Shown here piece by piece: positions 8,388 through 21,798 of a stretch of DNA of 64,000 nt; position 1 is the stretch's first letter; the number at the start of each line of letters is the position of its first letter. Made by a program: the position numbers and the translations under genes. The stretch lies in assembly GCA_943736015.1 (NCBI GenBank), contig OX031063.1:6615001-6679000 (forward strand). The letters are read 5' to 3'. Below the pieces are notes generated by a model. The model saw only the letters and a program-made list of their open reading frames with translations, had not been told where the DNA came from and did not search any database. The stretch comes from Tridacna crocea (taxonomy: Eukaryota; Mollusca; Bivalvia; Cardiida; Cardiidae).

Positions 8388-10062
8388 TTACGATTTTATG
8401 TGCAGCACGTAACAGTCACGTATGGGTGAGATGGTCATTGTAACCAAATCAATGGCCCTAGTGAGAGAAAATGAAAAAGAAAAATCCCTATAATTGACTT
8501 AAGCAATAGTTGTCGTCTGCTATAAAATATTCCGTAAGTCGATTTTTCATGTTTCTGTGGATACGTAAGTGGCACCTGCGAGACAGTAGACAACCTAAAT
8601 GGGTTTGTTGTCACGGTATAAAAAGATTGGAGAAAAAAAATTATTAAAAATTAAGTTCCCTCTATTTGACCTTCTAAGCAACAGGTGTCGTCTGCTATAA
8701 AATGCTCCACAAGTCGATTTTTCCCGTTTTTGCGATTACGTAACCTGCACCTATGAGACGGTAGTCAACGTAAATGGATTTGTCGTCACGGTATAAAGAG
8801 ACTGGAGAAAAAATATACATTAAAAATTTAGTTCCTTTTGTTTGATTTATGCAATAATAAGCAGTTGCTACTGAAAGAGCCTTCAGTCTTTTTTTAGCCA
8901 CTTGTCGCATTTTTTTTTTTTTTTTTCGCATGAGCGGAACTGGCACATATGAGACGGTAGTCAACGTAACTGGGTTTCTTGTTGCGGTTTGAAGAGATTA
9001 GAAAAATTACACTTCAGTTGCCTTTGTTTGATATATGAGTTTTCAGTCTTTTTTTAGCCACTTGTCACATTAATTTCAGGGTTTGTTTTTTACACTGTAC
9101 ATTGATCACTTTGGCTCATTGAAAGTTTCAATGTGCAGCATTTATTGTGGGCTGAGAGTTGGAAAAGCAAATCCAGTGAAGGGCTGGGGAGTGGGGGGTG
9201 CATCGAGGGTTTAAGGGAATTAACTCTTGCAAGGGTTTTGAAAAGACCAAATCAAGGTCTTCTGCGCCCCTATTTTCTTAAATGTTTGCCTATTTTCAGT
9301 GAAATCTGGCATGTGTGGATGGTGCATGCCCGGCAGATTGCCAAGGACTGCACAGCAGCCTTTAAAGAAGACTTTAAATCCACTTTTATGCCGTTTTTTG
9401 CACTGTTTTTTATTCGATATATTAAGGCGCCATTTTGGAGCGATTTTGAAGCTCTCTGATTGGCTGATGGGCCCGAGTTTGAATTCTAAGGTCTTCTCTG
9501 ATTGGCTGTTGGTATCCATTGTTGGTATCCAATCTGATTTCCTTAAAGCTTCTCTGATTGGATAATTTCAGAGAGGGAAGAGATTTGATTGGCTGATGGG
9601 AAAGGGGGGGAAATATCTGTTTATCTTTATTAACCTTTTACCACACAATGACGCGGCCTTTTAACACCCCAAAGGCTTATGAAAATAATCTGAGGAAAGG
9701 AGAAAATACAGGTTACCAGCATTTTCTCCTTTTCCCACAATGTTTTCCACCCTATCAAAGAAAAAATTTGATTTTGAGTTATTCTTACATCTTATTTTAT
9801 CTTTTTGGCCTACTTGTAAATTTCTTCAAACAAGAACAAGATTTCTTTTATCGGAAAAAGTTTCCGCAACAGCAACCAGTTGCTTCTGAATTTTATATTT
9901 TCGCACAGCGGTTAAACATAAAATTGACTTTTGACTCACGCGGTCATCCAAATTGGTTCAATGTTTTCATGACCCTGGTAAGAAAACAGGGAAAATTTTT
10001 GTTTACCTTTCTTTGATTTGAACAACAGGTATCAGTTGCCTCCGAAAGTGTGGAAGTTGATT
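8388..10062 (+). repeat. Satellite unit 6 (1675 bp)
   Basis: Private changes cluster in the inner-repeat half: ATGTGCAGC near 8398, GGTCATTG near 8434, TTTCTGTGG near 8553 and TTTTCCCG near 8719. The T tract has lost the preceding TTA. It carries the silent CTCACGCGG variant near 9936. Confidence 0.97.
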
Positions 10063-11740
10063 TTACGATTTTATGCGCAGCATGTAACAGTCACGTATGG
10101 GTGAGATGGTCATCGTAACCAAATCAATGGCCCTAGTGAGAGAAAATGAAATGGAAAAATCCCTATAATTGACTTAAGCAATAGTTGTCGTCTGCTATAA
10201 AATATTCCGTAAGTCGATTTTTCATGTTTTTGCGGATACGTAAGTGGCACCTGCGAGACAGTAGACAACCTAAATGGGTTTGTTGTCACGGTATAAAAAG
10301 ATTGGAGAAAAAAAATTATTAAAAATTAAGTTCCCTCTATTTGACCTTCTAAGCAACAGGTGTCGTCTGCTATAAAATGCTCCACAAGTCGATTTTTCGC
10401 GTTTTTGCGATTACGTAACCTGCACCTATGAGACGGTAGTCAACGTAAATGGATTTGTCGTCACGGTATAAAGAGACTGGAGAAAAAATATACATTAAAA
10501 ATTTAGTTCCTTTTGTTTGATTTATGCAATAATAAGCAGTTGCTACTGAAAGAGCCTTCAGTCTTTTTTTAGCCACTTGTCGCATTATTTTTTTTTTTTT
10601 TTTTCGCATGAGTGGAACTGGCACATATGAGACGGTAGTCAACGTAACTGGGTTTCTTGTTGCGGTTTGAAGAGATTAGAAAAATTACACTTCAGTTGCC
10701 TTTGTTTGATATATGAGTTTTCAGTCTTTTTTTAGCCACTTGTCACATTAATTTCAGGGTTTGTTTTTTACACTGTACATTGATCACTTTGGCTCATTGA
10801 AAGTTTCAATGTGCAGCATTTATTGTGGGCTGAGAGTTGGAAAAGCAAATCCAGTGAAGGGCTGGGGAGTGGGGGGTGCATCGAGGGTTTAAGGGAATTA
10901 ACTCTTGCAAGGGTTTTGAAAAGACCAAATCAAGGTCTTCTGCGCCCCTATTTTCTTAAATGTTTGCCTATTTTCAGTGAAATCTGGCATGTGTGGATGG
11001 TGCATGCCCGGCAGATTGCCAAGGACTGCACAGCAGCTTTTAAAGAAGACTTTAAATCCACTTTTATGCCGTTTTTTGCACTGTTTTTTATTCGATATAT
11101 TAAGGCGCCATTTTGGAGCGATTTTGAAGCTCTCTGATTGGCTGATGGGCCCGAGTTTGAATTCTAAGGTCTTCTCTGATTGGCTGTTGGTATCCATTGT
11201 TGGTATCCAATCTGATTTCCTTAAAGCTTCTCTGATTGGATAATTTCAGAGAGGGAAGAGATTTGATTGGCTGATGGGAAAGGGGGGGAAATATCTGTTT
11301 ATCTTTATAAACCTTTTACCACACAATGACGCGGCCTTTTAACACCCCAAAGGCTTATGAAAATAATCTGAGGAAAGGAGAAAATACAGGTTACCAGCAT
11401 TTTCTCCTTTTCCCACAATGTTTTCCACCCTATCAAAGAAAAAATTTGATTTTGAGTTATTCTTACATCTTATTTTATCTTTTTGGCCTACTTGTAAATT
11501 TCTTCAAACAAGAACAAGATTTCTTTTATCGGAAAAAGTTTCCGCAACAGCAACCAGTTGCTTCTGAATTTTATATTTTCGCACAGCGGTTAAACATAAA
11601 ATTGACTTTTGACTCGCGCGGTCATCCAAATTGGTTCAATGTTTTCATGACCCTGGTAAGAAAACAGGGAAAATTTTTGTTTACCTTTCTTTGATTTGAA
11701 CAACAGGTATCAGTTGCCTCCGAAAGTGTGGAAGTTGATT
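10063..11740 (+). repeat. Satellite unit 7 (1678 bp)
   Basis: Has GCAGCATGTAAC near 10078, GAAATGGAAAA near 10148, GCAGCTTTTAAAG near 11034 and TTTATAAACC near 11305. It shares GCATGAGTGG with unit 3. Confidence 0.97.
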
Positions 11741-13416
11741 TTACGATTTTATGCGCAGCACGTAACAGTCACGTATGGGTGAGATGGTCATCGTAACCAA
11801 ATCAATGGCCCTAGTGAGAGAAAATGAAAAAGAAAAATCCCTATAATTGACTTAAGCAATAGTTGTCGTCTGCTATAAAATATTCCGTAAGTCGATTTTT
11901 CATGTTTTTGCGGATACGTAAGTGGCACCTGCGAGACAGTAGACAACCTAAATGGGTTTGTTGTCACGGTATAAAAAGATTGGAGAAAAAAAATTATTAA
12001 AAATTAAGTTCCCTCTATTTGACCTTCTAAGCAACAGGTGTCGTCTGCTATAAAATGCTCCACAAGTCGATTTTTCGCGTTTTTGCGATTACGTAACCTG
12101 CACCTATGAGACGGTAGTCAACGTAAATGGATTTGTCGTCACGGTATAAAGAGACTGGAGAAAAAATATACATTAAAAATTTAGTTCCTTTTGTTTGATT
12201 TATGCAATAATAAGCAGTTGCTACTGAAAGAGCCTTCAGTCTTTTTTTAGCCACTTGTCGCATTTTTTTTTTTTTTTTTTCGCATGAGCGGAACTGGCAC
12301 ATATGAGACGGTAGTCAACGTAACTGGGTTTCTTGTTGCGGTTTGAAGAGATTAGAAAAATTACACTTCAGTTGCCTTTGTTTGATATATGAGTTTTCAG
12401 TCTTTTTTTAGCCACTTGTCACATTAATTTCAGGGTTTGTTTTTTACACTGTACATTGATCACTTTGGCTCATTGAAAGTTTCAATGTGCAGCATTTATT
12501 GTGGGCTGAGAGTTGGAAAAGCAAATCCAGTGAAGGGCTGGGGAGTGGGGGGTGCATCGTGGGTTTAAGGGAATTAACTCTTGCAAGGGTTTTGAAAAGA
12601 CCAAATCAAGGTCTTCTGCGCCCCTATTTTCTTAAATGTTTGCCTATTTTCAGTGAAATCTGGCATGTGTGGATGGTGCATGCCCGGCAGATTGCCAAGG
12701 ACTGCACAGCAGCCTTTAAAGAAGACTTTAAATCCACTTTTATGCCGTTTTTTGCACTGTTTTTTATTCGATATATTAAGGCGCCATTTTGGAGCGATTT
12801 TGAAGCTCTCTGATTGGCTGATGGGCCCGAGTTTGAATTCTAAGGTCTTCTCTGATTGGCTGTTGGTATCCATTGTTGGTATCCAATCTGATTTCCTTAA
12901 AGCTTCTCTGATTGGATAATTTCAGAGAGGGAAGAGATTTGATTGGCTGATGGGAAAGGGGGGGAAATATCTGTTTATCTTTATTAACCTTTTACCACAC
13001 AATGACGCGGCCTTTTAACACCCCAAAGGCTTATGAAAATAATCTGAGGAAAGGAGAAAATACAGGTTACCAGCATTTTCTCCTTTTCCCACAATGTTTT
13101 CCACCCTATCAAAGAAAAAATTTGATTTTGAGTTATTCTTACATCTTATTTTATCTTTTTGGCCTACTTGTAAATTTCTTCAAACAAGAACAAGATTTCT
13201 TTTATCGGAAAAAGTTTCCGCAACAGCAACCAGTTGCTTCTGAATTTTATATTTTTGCACAGCGGTTAAACATAAAATTGACTTTTGACTCACGCGGTCA
13301 TCCAAATTGGTTCAATGTTTTTATGACCCTGGTAAGAAAACAGGGAAAATTTTTGTTTACCTTTCTTTGATTTGAACAACAGGTATCAGTTGCCTCCGAA
13401 AGTGTGGAAGTTGATT
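11741..13416 (+). repeat. Satellite unit 8 (1676 bp)
   Basis: Has CATCGTGGG near 12556, ATTTTTGCAC near 13250, CTCACGCGG near 13289 and GTTTTTATGACC near 13317. The T tract directly follows GCA. Confidence 0.97.
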
Positions 13417-15094
13417 TTACGATTTTATGCGCAGCACGTAACAGTCACGTATGGGTGAGATGGTCATCGTAACCAAATCAATGGCCCTAGTGAGAGAAAA
13501 TGAAAAAGAAAAATCCCTATAATTGACTTAAGCAATAGTTGTCGTCTGCTATAAAATATCCCGTAAGTCGATTTTTCATGTTTTTGCGGATACGTAAGTG
13601 GCACCTGCGAGACAGTAGACAACCTAAATGGGTTTGTTGTCACGGTATAAAAAGATTGGAGAAAAAAAATTATTAAAAATTAAGTTCCCTCTATTTGACC
13701 TTCTAAGCAACAGGTGTCGTCTGCTATAAAATGCTCCACAAGTCGATTTTTCGCGTTTTTGCGATTACGTAACCTGCACCTATGAGACGGTAGTCAACGT
13801 AAATGGATTTGTCGTCATGGTATAAAGAGACTGGAGAAAAAATATACATTAAAAATTTAGTTCCTTTTGTTTGATTTATGCAATAATAAGCAGTTGCTAC
13901 TGAAAGAGCCTTCAGTCTTTTTTTAGCCACTTGTCGCATTATTTTTTTTTTTTTTTTTCGCATGAGTGGAACTGGCACATATGAGACGGTAGTCAACGTA
14001 ACTGGGTTTCTTGTTGCGGTTTGAAGAGATTAGAAAAATTACACTTCAGTTGCCTTTGTTTGATATATGAGTTTTCAGTCTTTTTTTAGCCACTTGTCAC
14101 ATTAATTTCAGGGTTTGTTTTTTACACTGTACATTGATCACTTTGGCTCATTGAAAGTTTCAATGTGCAGCATTTATTGTGGGCTGAGAGTTGGAAAAGC
14201 AAATCCAGTGAAGGGCTGGGGAGTGAGGGGTGCATCGAGGGTTTAAGGGAATTAACTCTTGCAAGGGTTTTGAAAAGACCAAATCAAGGTCTTCTGCGCC
14301 CCTATTTTCTTAAATGTTTGCCTATTTTCAGTGAAATCTGGCATGTGTGGATGGTGCATGCCCGGCAGATTGCCAAGGACTGCACAGCAGCCTTTAAAGA
14401 AGACTTTAAATCCACTTTTATGCCGTTTTTTGCACTGTTTTTTATTCGATATATTAAGGCGCCATTTTGGAGCGATTTTGAAGCTCTCTGATTGGCTGAT
14501 GGGCCCGAGTTTGAATTCTAAGGTCTTCTCTGATTGGCTGTTGGTATCCATTGTTGGTATCCAATCTGATTTCCTTAAAGCTTCTCTGATTGGATAATTT
14601 CAGAGAGGGAAGAGATTTGATTGGCTGATGGGAAAGGGGGGGAAATATCTGTTTATCTTTATTAACCTTTTACCACACAATGACGCGGCCTTTTAACACC
14701 CCAAAGGCTTATGAAAATAATCTGAGGAAAGGAGAAAATACAGGTTACCAGCATTTTCTCCTTTTCCCACAATGTTTTCCACCCTATCAAAGAAAAAATT
14801 TGATTTTGAGTTATTCTTACATCTTATTTTATCTTTTTGGCCTACTTGTAAATTTCTTCAAACAAGAACAAGATTTCTTTTATCGGAAAAAGTTTCCGCA
14901 ACAGCAACCAGTTGCTTCTGAATTTTATATTTTCGCACAGCGGTTAAACATAAAATTGACTTTTGACTCACGCGGTCATCCAAATTGGTTCAATGTTTTC
15001 ATGACCCTGGTAAGAAAACAGGGAAAATTTTTGTTTACCTTTCTTTGATTTGAACAACAGGTATCAGTTGCCTCCCAAAGTGTGGAAGTTGATT
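13417..15094 (+). repeat. Satellite unit 9 (1678 bp)
   Basis: Has ATATCCCG near 13556, GTCATGGTA near 13814, a G-to-A break of the G-rich tract (GAGTGAGGGG near 14221), CTCACGCGG, and CCTCCCAAAG near 15072. The last recurs in units 24 and 28. Confidence 0.97.
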
Positions 15095-16769
15095 TTACGA
15101 TTTTATGCGCAGCACGTAACAGTCACGTATGGGTGAGATGGTCATCGTAACCAAATCAATGGCCCTAGTGAGAGAAAATGAAAAAGAAAAATCCCTATAA
15201 TTGACTTAAGCAATAGTTGTCGTCTGCTATAAAATATTCCGTAAGTTGATTTTTCATGTTTTTGCGGATACGTAAGTGGCACCTGCGAGACAGTAGACAA
15301 CCTAAATGGGTTTGTTGTCACGGTATAAAAAGATTGGAGAAAAAAAATTATTAAAAATTAAGTTCCCTCTATTTGACCTTCTAAGCAACAGGTGTCGTCT
15401 GCTATAAAATGCTCCACAAGTCGATTTTTCGCGTTTTTGCGATTACGTAACCTGCACCTATGAGACGGTAGTCAACGTAAATGGATTTGTCGTCACGGTA
15501 TAAAGAGACTGGAGAAAAAATATACATTAAAAATTTAGTTCCTTTTGTTTGATTTATGCAATAATAAGCAGTTGCTACTGAAAGAGCCTTTAGTCTTTTT
15601 TTAGCCACTTGTCGCATTTTTTTTTTTTTTTTTCGCATGAGCGGAACTGGCACATATGAGACGGTAGTCAACGTAACTGGGTTTCTTGTTGCGGTTTGAA
15701 GAGATTAGAAAAATTACACTTCAGTTGCCTTTGTTTGATATATGAGTTTTCAGTCTTTTTTTAGCCACTTGTCACATTAATTTCAGGGTTTGTTTTTTAC
15801 ACTGTACATTGATCACTTTGGCTCATTGAAAGTTTCAATGTGCAGCATTTATTGTGGGCTGAGAGTTGGAAAAGCAAATCCAGTGAAGGGCTGGGGAGTG
15901 GGGGGTGCATCGAGGGTTTAAGGGAATTAACTCTTGCAAGGGTTTTGAAAAGACCAAATCAAGGTCTTCTGCGCCCCTATTTTCTTAAATGTTTGCCTAT
16001 TTTCAGTGAAATCTGGCATGTGTGGATGGTGCATGCCCGGCAGATTGCCAAGGACTGCACAGCAGCCTTTAAAGAAGACTTTAAATCCACTTTTATGCCG
16101 TTTTTTGCACTGTTTTTTATTCGATATATTAAGGCGCCATTTTGGAGCGATTTTGAAGCTCTCTGATTGGCTGATGGGCCCGAGTTTGAATTCTAAGGTC
16201 TTCTCTGATTGGCTGTTGGTATCCATTTTTGGTATCCAATCTGATTTCCTTAAAGCTTCTCTGATTGGATAATTTCAGAGAGGGAAGAGATTTGATTGGC
16301 TGATGGGAAAGGGGGGGAAATATCTGTTTATCTTTATTAACCTTTTACCACACAATGACGCGGCCTTTTAACACCCCAAAGGCTTATGAAAATAATCTGA
16401 GGAAAGGAGAAAATACAGGTTACCAGCATTTTCTCCTTTTCCCACAATGTTTTCCACCCTATCAAAGAAAAAATTTGATTTTGAGTTATTCTTACATCTT
16501 ATTTTATCTTTTTGGCCTACTTGTAAATTTCTTCAAACAAGAACAAGATTTCTTTTATCGGAAAAAGTTTCCGCAACAGCAACCAGTTGCTTCTGAATTT
16601 TATATTTTCGCACAGCGGTTAAACATAAAATTGACTTTTGACTCACGCGGTCATCCAAATTGGTTCAATGTTTTCATGACCCTGGTAAGAAAACAGGGAA
16701 AATTTTTGTTTACCTTTCTTTGATTTGAACAACAGGTATCAGTTGCCTCCGAAAGTGTGGAAGTTGATT
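15095..16769 (+). repeat. Satellite unit 10 (1675 bp)
   Basis: Has GTAAGTTGAT near 15241, CCTTTAGTC near 15588, G-to-T at 16228 between the two TTGGTATCCA copies (shared with units 17, 20 and 21), and CTCACGCGG near 16642. Confidence 0.97.
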
Positions 16770-18447
16770 TTACGATTTTATGCGCAGCACGTAACAGTCA
16801 CGTATGGGTGAGATGGTCATCGTAACCAAATCAATGGCCCTAGTGAGAGAAAATGAAAAAGAAAAATCCCTATAATTGACTTAAGCAATAGTTGTCGTCT
16901 GCTATAAAATATTCCGTAAGTTGATTTTTCATGTTTTTGCGGATACGTAAGTGGCACCTGCGAGACAGTAGACAACCTAAATGGGTTTGTTGTCACGGTA
17001 TAAAAAGATTGGAGAAAAAAAATTATTAAAAATTAAGTTCCCTCTATTTGACCTTCTAAGCAACAGGTGTCGTCTGCTATAAAATGCTCCACAAGTCGAT
17101 TTTTCGCGTTTTTGCGATTACGTAACCTGCACCTATGAGACGGTAGTCAACGTAAATGGATTTGTCGTCACGGTATAAAGAGACTGGAGAAAAAATATAC
17201 ATTAAAAATTTAGTTCCTTTTGTTTGATTTATGCAATAATAAGCAGTTGCTACTGAAAGAGCCTTCAGTCTTTTTTTAGCCACTTGTCGCATTATTTTTT
17301 TTTTTTTTTTTCGCATGAGTGGAACTGGCACATATGAGACGGTAGTCAACGTAACTGGGTTTCTTGTTGCGGTTTGAAGAGATTAGAAAAATTACACTTC
17401 AGTTGCCTTTGTTTGATATATGAGTTTTTAGTCTTTTTTTAGCCACTTGTCACATTAATTTCAGGGTTTGTTTTTTACACTGTACATTGATCACTTTGGC
17501 TCATTGAAAGTTTCAATGTGCAGCATTTATTGTGGGCTGAGAGTTGGAAAAGCAAATCCAGTGAAGGGCTGGGGAGTGGGGGGTGCATCGAGGGTTTAAG
17601 GGAATTAACTCTTGCAAGGGTTTTGAAAAGACCAAATCAAGGTCTTCTGCGCCCCTATTTTCTTAAATGTTTGCCTATTTTCAGTGAAATCTGGCATGTG
17701 TGGATGGTGCATGCCCGGCAGATTGCCAAGGACTGCACAGCAGCCTTTAAAGAAGACTTTAAATCCACTTTTATGCCGTTTTTTGCACTGTTTTTTATTC
17801 GATATATTAAGGCGCCATTTTGGAGCGATTTTGAAGCTCTCTGATTGGCTGATGGGCCCGAGTTTGAATTCTAAGGTCTTCTCTGATTGGCTGTTGGTAT
17901 CCATTGTTGGTATCCAATCTGATTTCCTTAAAGCTTCTCTGATTGGATAATTTCAGAGAGGGAAGAGATTTGATTGGCTGATGGGAAAGGGGGGGAAATA
18001 TCTGTTTATCTTTATTAACCTTTTACCACACAATGACGCGGCCTTTTAACACCCCAAAGGCTTATGAAAATAATCTGAGGAAAGGAGAAAATACAGGTTA
18101 CCAGCATTTTCTCCTTTTCCCACAATGTTTTCCACCCTATCAAAGAAAAAATTTGATTTTGAGTTATTCTTACATCTTATTTTATCTTTTTGGCCTACTT
18201 GTAAATTTCTTCAAACAAGAACAAGATTTCTTTTATCGGAAAAAGTTTCCGCAACAGCAACCAGTTGCTTCTGAATTTTATATTTTCGCACAGCGGTTAA
18301 ACATAAAATTGACTTTTGACTCGCGCGGTCATCCAAATTGGTTCAATGTTTTCATGACCCTGGTAAGAAAACAGGGAAAATTTTTGTTTACCTTTCTTTG
18401 ATTTGAACAACAGGTATCAGTTGCCTCCGAAAGTGTGGAAGTTGATT
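16770..18447 (+). repeat. Satellite unit 11 (1678 bp), three-unit block copy 1
   Basis: Carries GTAAGTTGAT near 16916, GCATGAGTGG near 17312 and GAGTTTTTAGTC near 17422. The same combination recurs exactly 5029 bp downstream in unit 14. Confidence 0.97.
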
Positions 18448-20125
18448 TTACGATTTTATGCGCAGCACGTAACAGTCACGTATGGGTGAGATGGTCATCG
18501 TAACCAAATCAATGGCCCTAGTGAGAGAAAATGAAAAAGAAAAATCCCTATAATTGACTTAAGCAATAGTTGTCGTCTGCTATAAAATATTCCGTAAGTC
18601 GATTTTTCATGTTTTTGCGGATACGTAAGTGGCACCTGCGAGACAGTAGACAACCTAAATGGGTTTGTTGTCACGGTATAAAAAGATTGGAGAAAAAAAA
18701 TTATTAAAAATTAAGTTCCCTCTATTTGACCTTCTAAGCAACAGGTGTCGTCTGCTATAAAATGCTCCACAAGTCGATTTTTCGCGTTTTTGCGATTACG
18801 TAACCTGCACCTATGAGACGGTAGTCAACGTAAATGGATTTGTCGTCACGGTATAAAGAGACTGGAGAAAAAATATACATTAAAAATTTAGTTCCTTTTG
18901 TTTGATTTATGCAATAATAAGCAGTTGCTACTGAAAGAGCCTTCAGTCTTTTTTTAGCCACTTGTCGCATTATTTTTTTTTTTTTTTTTCGCATGAGTGG
19001 AACTGGCACATATGAGACGGTAGTCAACGTAACTGGGTTTCTTGTTGCGGTTTGAAGAGATTAGAAAAATTACACTTCAGTTGCCTTTGTTTGATATATG
19101 AGTTTTCAGTCTTTTTTTAGCCACTTGTCACATTAATTTCAGGGTTTTTTTTTTACACTGTACATTGATCACTTTGGCTCATTGAAAGTTTCAATGTGCA
19201 GCATTTATTGTGGGCTGAGAGTTGGAAAAGCAAATCCAGTGAAGGGCTGGGGAGTGGGGGGTGCATCGAGGGTTTAAGGGAATTAACTCTTGCAAGGGTT
19301 TTGAAAAGACCAAATCAAGGTCTTCTGCGCCCCTATTTTCTTAAATGTTTGCCTATTTTCAGTGAAATCTGGCATGTGTGGATGGTGCATGCCCGGCAGA
19401 TTGCCAAGGACTGCACAGCAGCCTTTAAAGAAGACTTTAAATCCACTTTTATGCCGTTTTTTGCACTGTTTTTTATTCGATATATTAAGGCGCCATTTTG
19501 GAGCGATTTTGAAGCTCTCTGATTGGCTGATGGGCCCGAGTTTGAATTCTAAGGTCTTCTCTGATTGGCTGTTGGTATCCATTGTTGGTATCCAATCTGA
19601 TTTCCTTAAAGCTTCTCTGATTGGATAATTTCAGAGAGGGAAGAGATTTGATTGGCTGATGGGAAAGGGGGGGAAATATCTGTTTATCTTTATTAACCTT
19701 TTACCACACAATGACGCGGCCTTTTAACAGCCCAAAGGCTTATGAAAATAATCTGAGGAAAGGAGAAAATACAGGTTACCAGCATTTTCTCCTTTTCCCA
19801 CAATGTTTTCCACCCTATCAAAGAAAAAATTTGATTTTGAGTTATTCTTACATCTTATTTTATCTTTTTGGCCTACTTGTAAATTTCTTCAAACAAGAAC
19901 AAGATTTCTTTTATCGGAAAAAGTTTCCGCAACAGCAACCAGTTGCTTCTGAATTTTATATTTTCGCACAGCGGTTAAACATAAAATTGACTTTTGACTC
20001 GCGCGGTCATCCAAATTGGTTCAATGTTTTCATGACCCTGGTAAGAAAACAGGGAAAATTTTTGTTTACCTTTCTTTGATTTGAACAACAGGTATCAGTT
20101 GCCTCCGAAAGTGTGGAAGTTGATT
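18448..20125 (+). repeat. Satellite unit 12 (1678 bp), three-unit block copy 1
   Basis: Carries GCATGAGTGG near 18992, a longer T run after CAGGG near 19144, and AACAGCCCAAAG near 19726. All recur in unit 15. Confidence 0.97.
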
Positions 20126-21798
20126 TTACGATTTTATGCGCAGCACGTAACAGTCACGTATGGGTGAGATGGTCATCGTAACCAAATCAATGGCCCTAGT
20201 GAGAGAAAATGAAAAAGAAAAATCCCTATAATTGACTTAAGCAATAGTTGTCGTCTGCTATAAAATATTCCGTAAGTCGATTTTTCATGTTTTTGCGGAT
20301 AGTAAGTGGCACCTGCGAGACAGTAGACAACCTAAATGGGTTTGTTGTCACGGTATAAAAAGATTGGAGAAAAAAAATTATTAAAAATTAAGTTCCCTCT
20401 ATTTGACCTTCTAAGCAACAGGTGTCGTCTGCTATAAAATGCTCCACAAGTCGATTTTTCGCGTTTTTGCGATTACGTAACCTGCACCTATGAGACGGTA
20501 GTCAACGTAAATGGATTTGTCGTCACGGTATAAAGAGACTGGAGAAAAAATATACATTAAAACTTTAGTTCCTTTTGTTTGATTTATGCAATAATAAGCA
20601 GTTGCTACTGAAAGAGCCTTCAGTCTTTTTTTAGCGACTTGTTGCATCATTTCTTTTTTTTTTCGCATGAGCGGAACTGGCACATATGAGACGGTAGTCA
20701 ACGTAACTGGGTTTCTTGTTGCAGTTTGAAGAGATTAGAAAAATTACACTTCAGTTGCCTTTGTTTGATATATGAGTTTTCAGTCTTTTTTTAGCCACTT
20801 GTCACATTAATGTCAGGGTTTGTTTTTTACACTGTACATTGATCACTTTGGCTCATTGAAAGTTTCAATGTGCAGCATTTATTGTGGGCTGAGAGTTGGA
20901 AAAGCAAATCCAGTGAAGGGCTGGGGAGTGGGGGGTGCATCGAGGGTTTAAGGGAATTAACTCTTGCAAGGGTTTTGAAAAGACCAAATCAAGGTCTTCT
21001 GCGCCCCTATTTTCTTAAATGTTTGCCTTTTTTCAGTGAAATCTGGCATGTGTGGATGGTGCATGCCCGGCAGATTGCCAAGGACTGCACAGCAGCCTTT
21101 AAAGAAGACTTTAAATCCACTTTTATGCCGTTTTTTGCACTGTTTTTTATTCGATATATTAAGGCGCCATTTTGGAGCGATTTTGAAGCTCTCTGATTGG
21201 CTGATGGGCCCGAGTTTGAATTCTAAGGTCTTCTCTGATTGGCTGTTGGTATCCATTGTTGGTATCCAATCAGATTTCCTTAAAGCTTCTCTGATTGGAT
21301 AATTTCAGAGAGGGAAGAGATTTGATTGGCTGATGGGAAAGGGGGGAAATATCTGTTTATCTTTATTAACCTTTTACCACACAATGACGCGGCCTTTTAA
21401 CACCCCAAAGGCTTATGAAAATAATCTGAGGAAAGGAGAAAATACAGGTTACCAGCATTTTCTCCTTTTCCCACAATGTTTTCCACCCTATCAAAGAAAA
21501 AATTTGATTTTGAGTTATTCTTACATCTTATTTTATCTTTTTGGCCTACTTGTAAATTTCTTCAAACAAGAACAAGATTTCTTTTATCGGAAAAAGTTTC
21601 CGCAACAGCAACCAGTTGCTTCTGAATTTTATATTTTCGCACAGCGGTTAAACATAAAATTGACTTTTGACTCACGCGGTCATCCAAATTGGTTCAATGT
21701 TTTCATGACCCTGGTAAGAAAACAGGGAAAATTTTTGTTTACCTTTCTTTGATTTGAACAACAGGTATCAGTTGCCTCCGAAAGTGTGGAAGTTGATT
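20126..21798 (+). repeat. Satellite unit 13 (1673 bp), three-unit block copy 1
   Basis: Strongly marked unit: 1-bp deletion giving GGATAGTAAG near 20297, AAAACTTTAG near 20560, GCGACTTGTTGCATC near 20633 with a shortened T tract, TTGCAGTTTG near 20719, AATGTCAGGG near 20809, TGCCTTTTTT near 21024, AATCAGATTT near 21269 and a six-G run at 21341-21346. All of these recur in unit 16. Confidence 0.97.

Larger units (their letters stand above)
16318..21346 (+). repeat. Three-unit higher-order block, copy 1 (5029 bp)
   Basis: From just after the G run of unit 10 to the G run of unit 13. Every private variant I noted in units 11, 12 and 13 reappears 5029 bp downstream. The left limit is set by the differences at 16228, 16243 and the G-run length (seven here, six at 21341-21346). 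Reading along, I see no difference between 16318-21637 and 21347-26666, about 5.3 kb. Confidence 0.9.
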
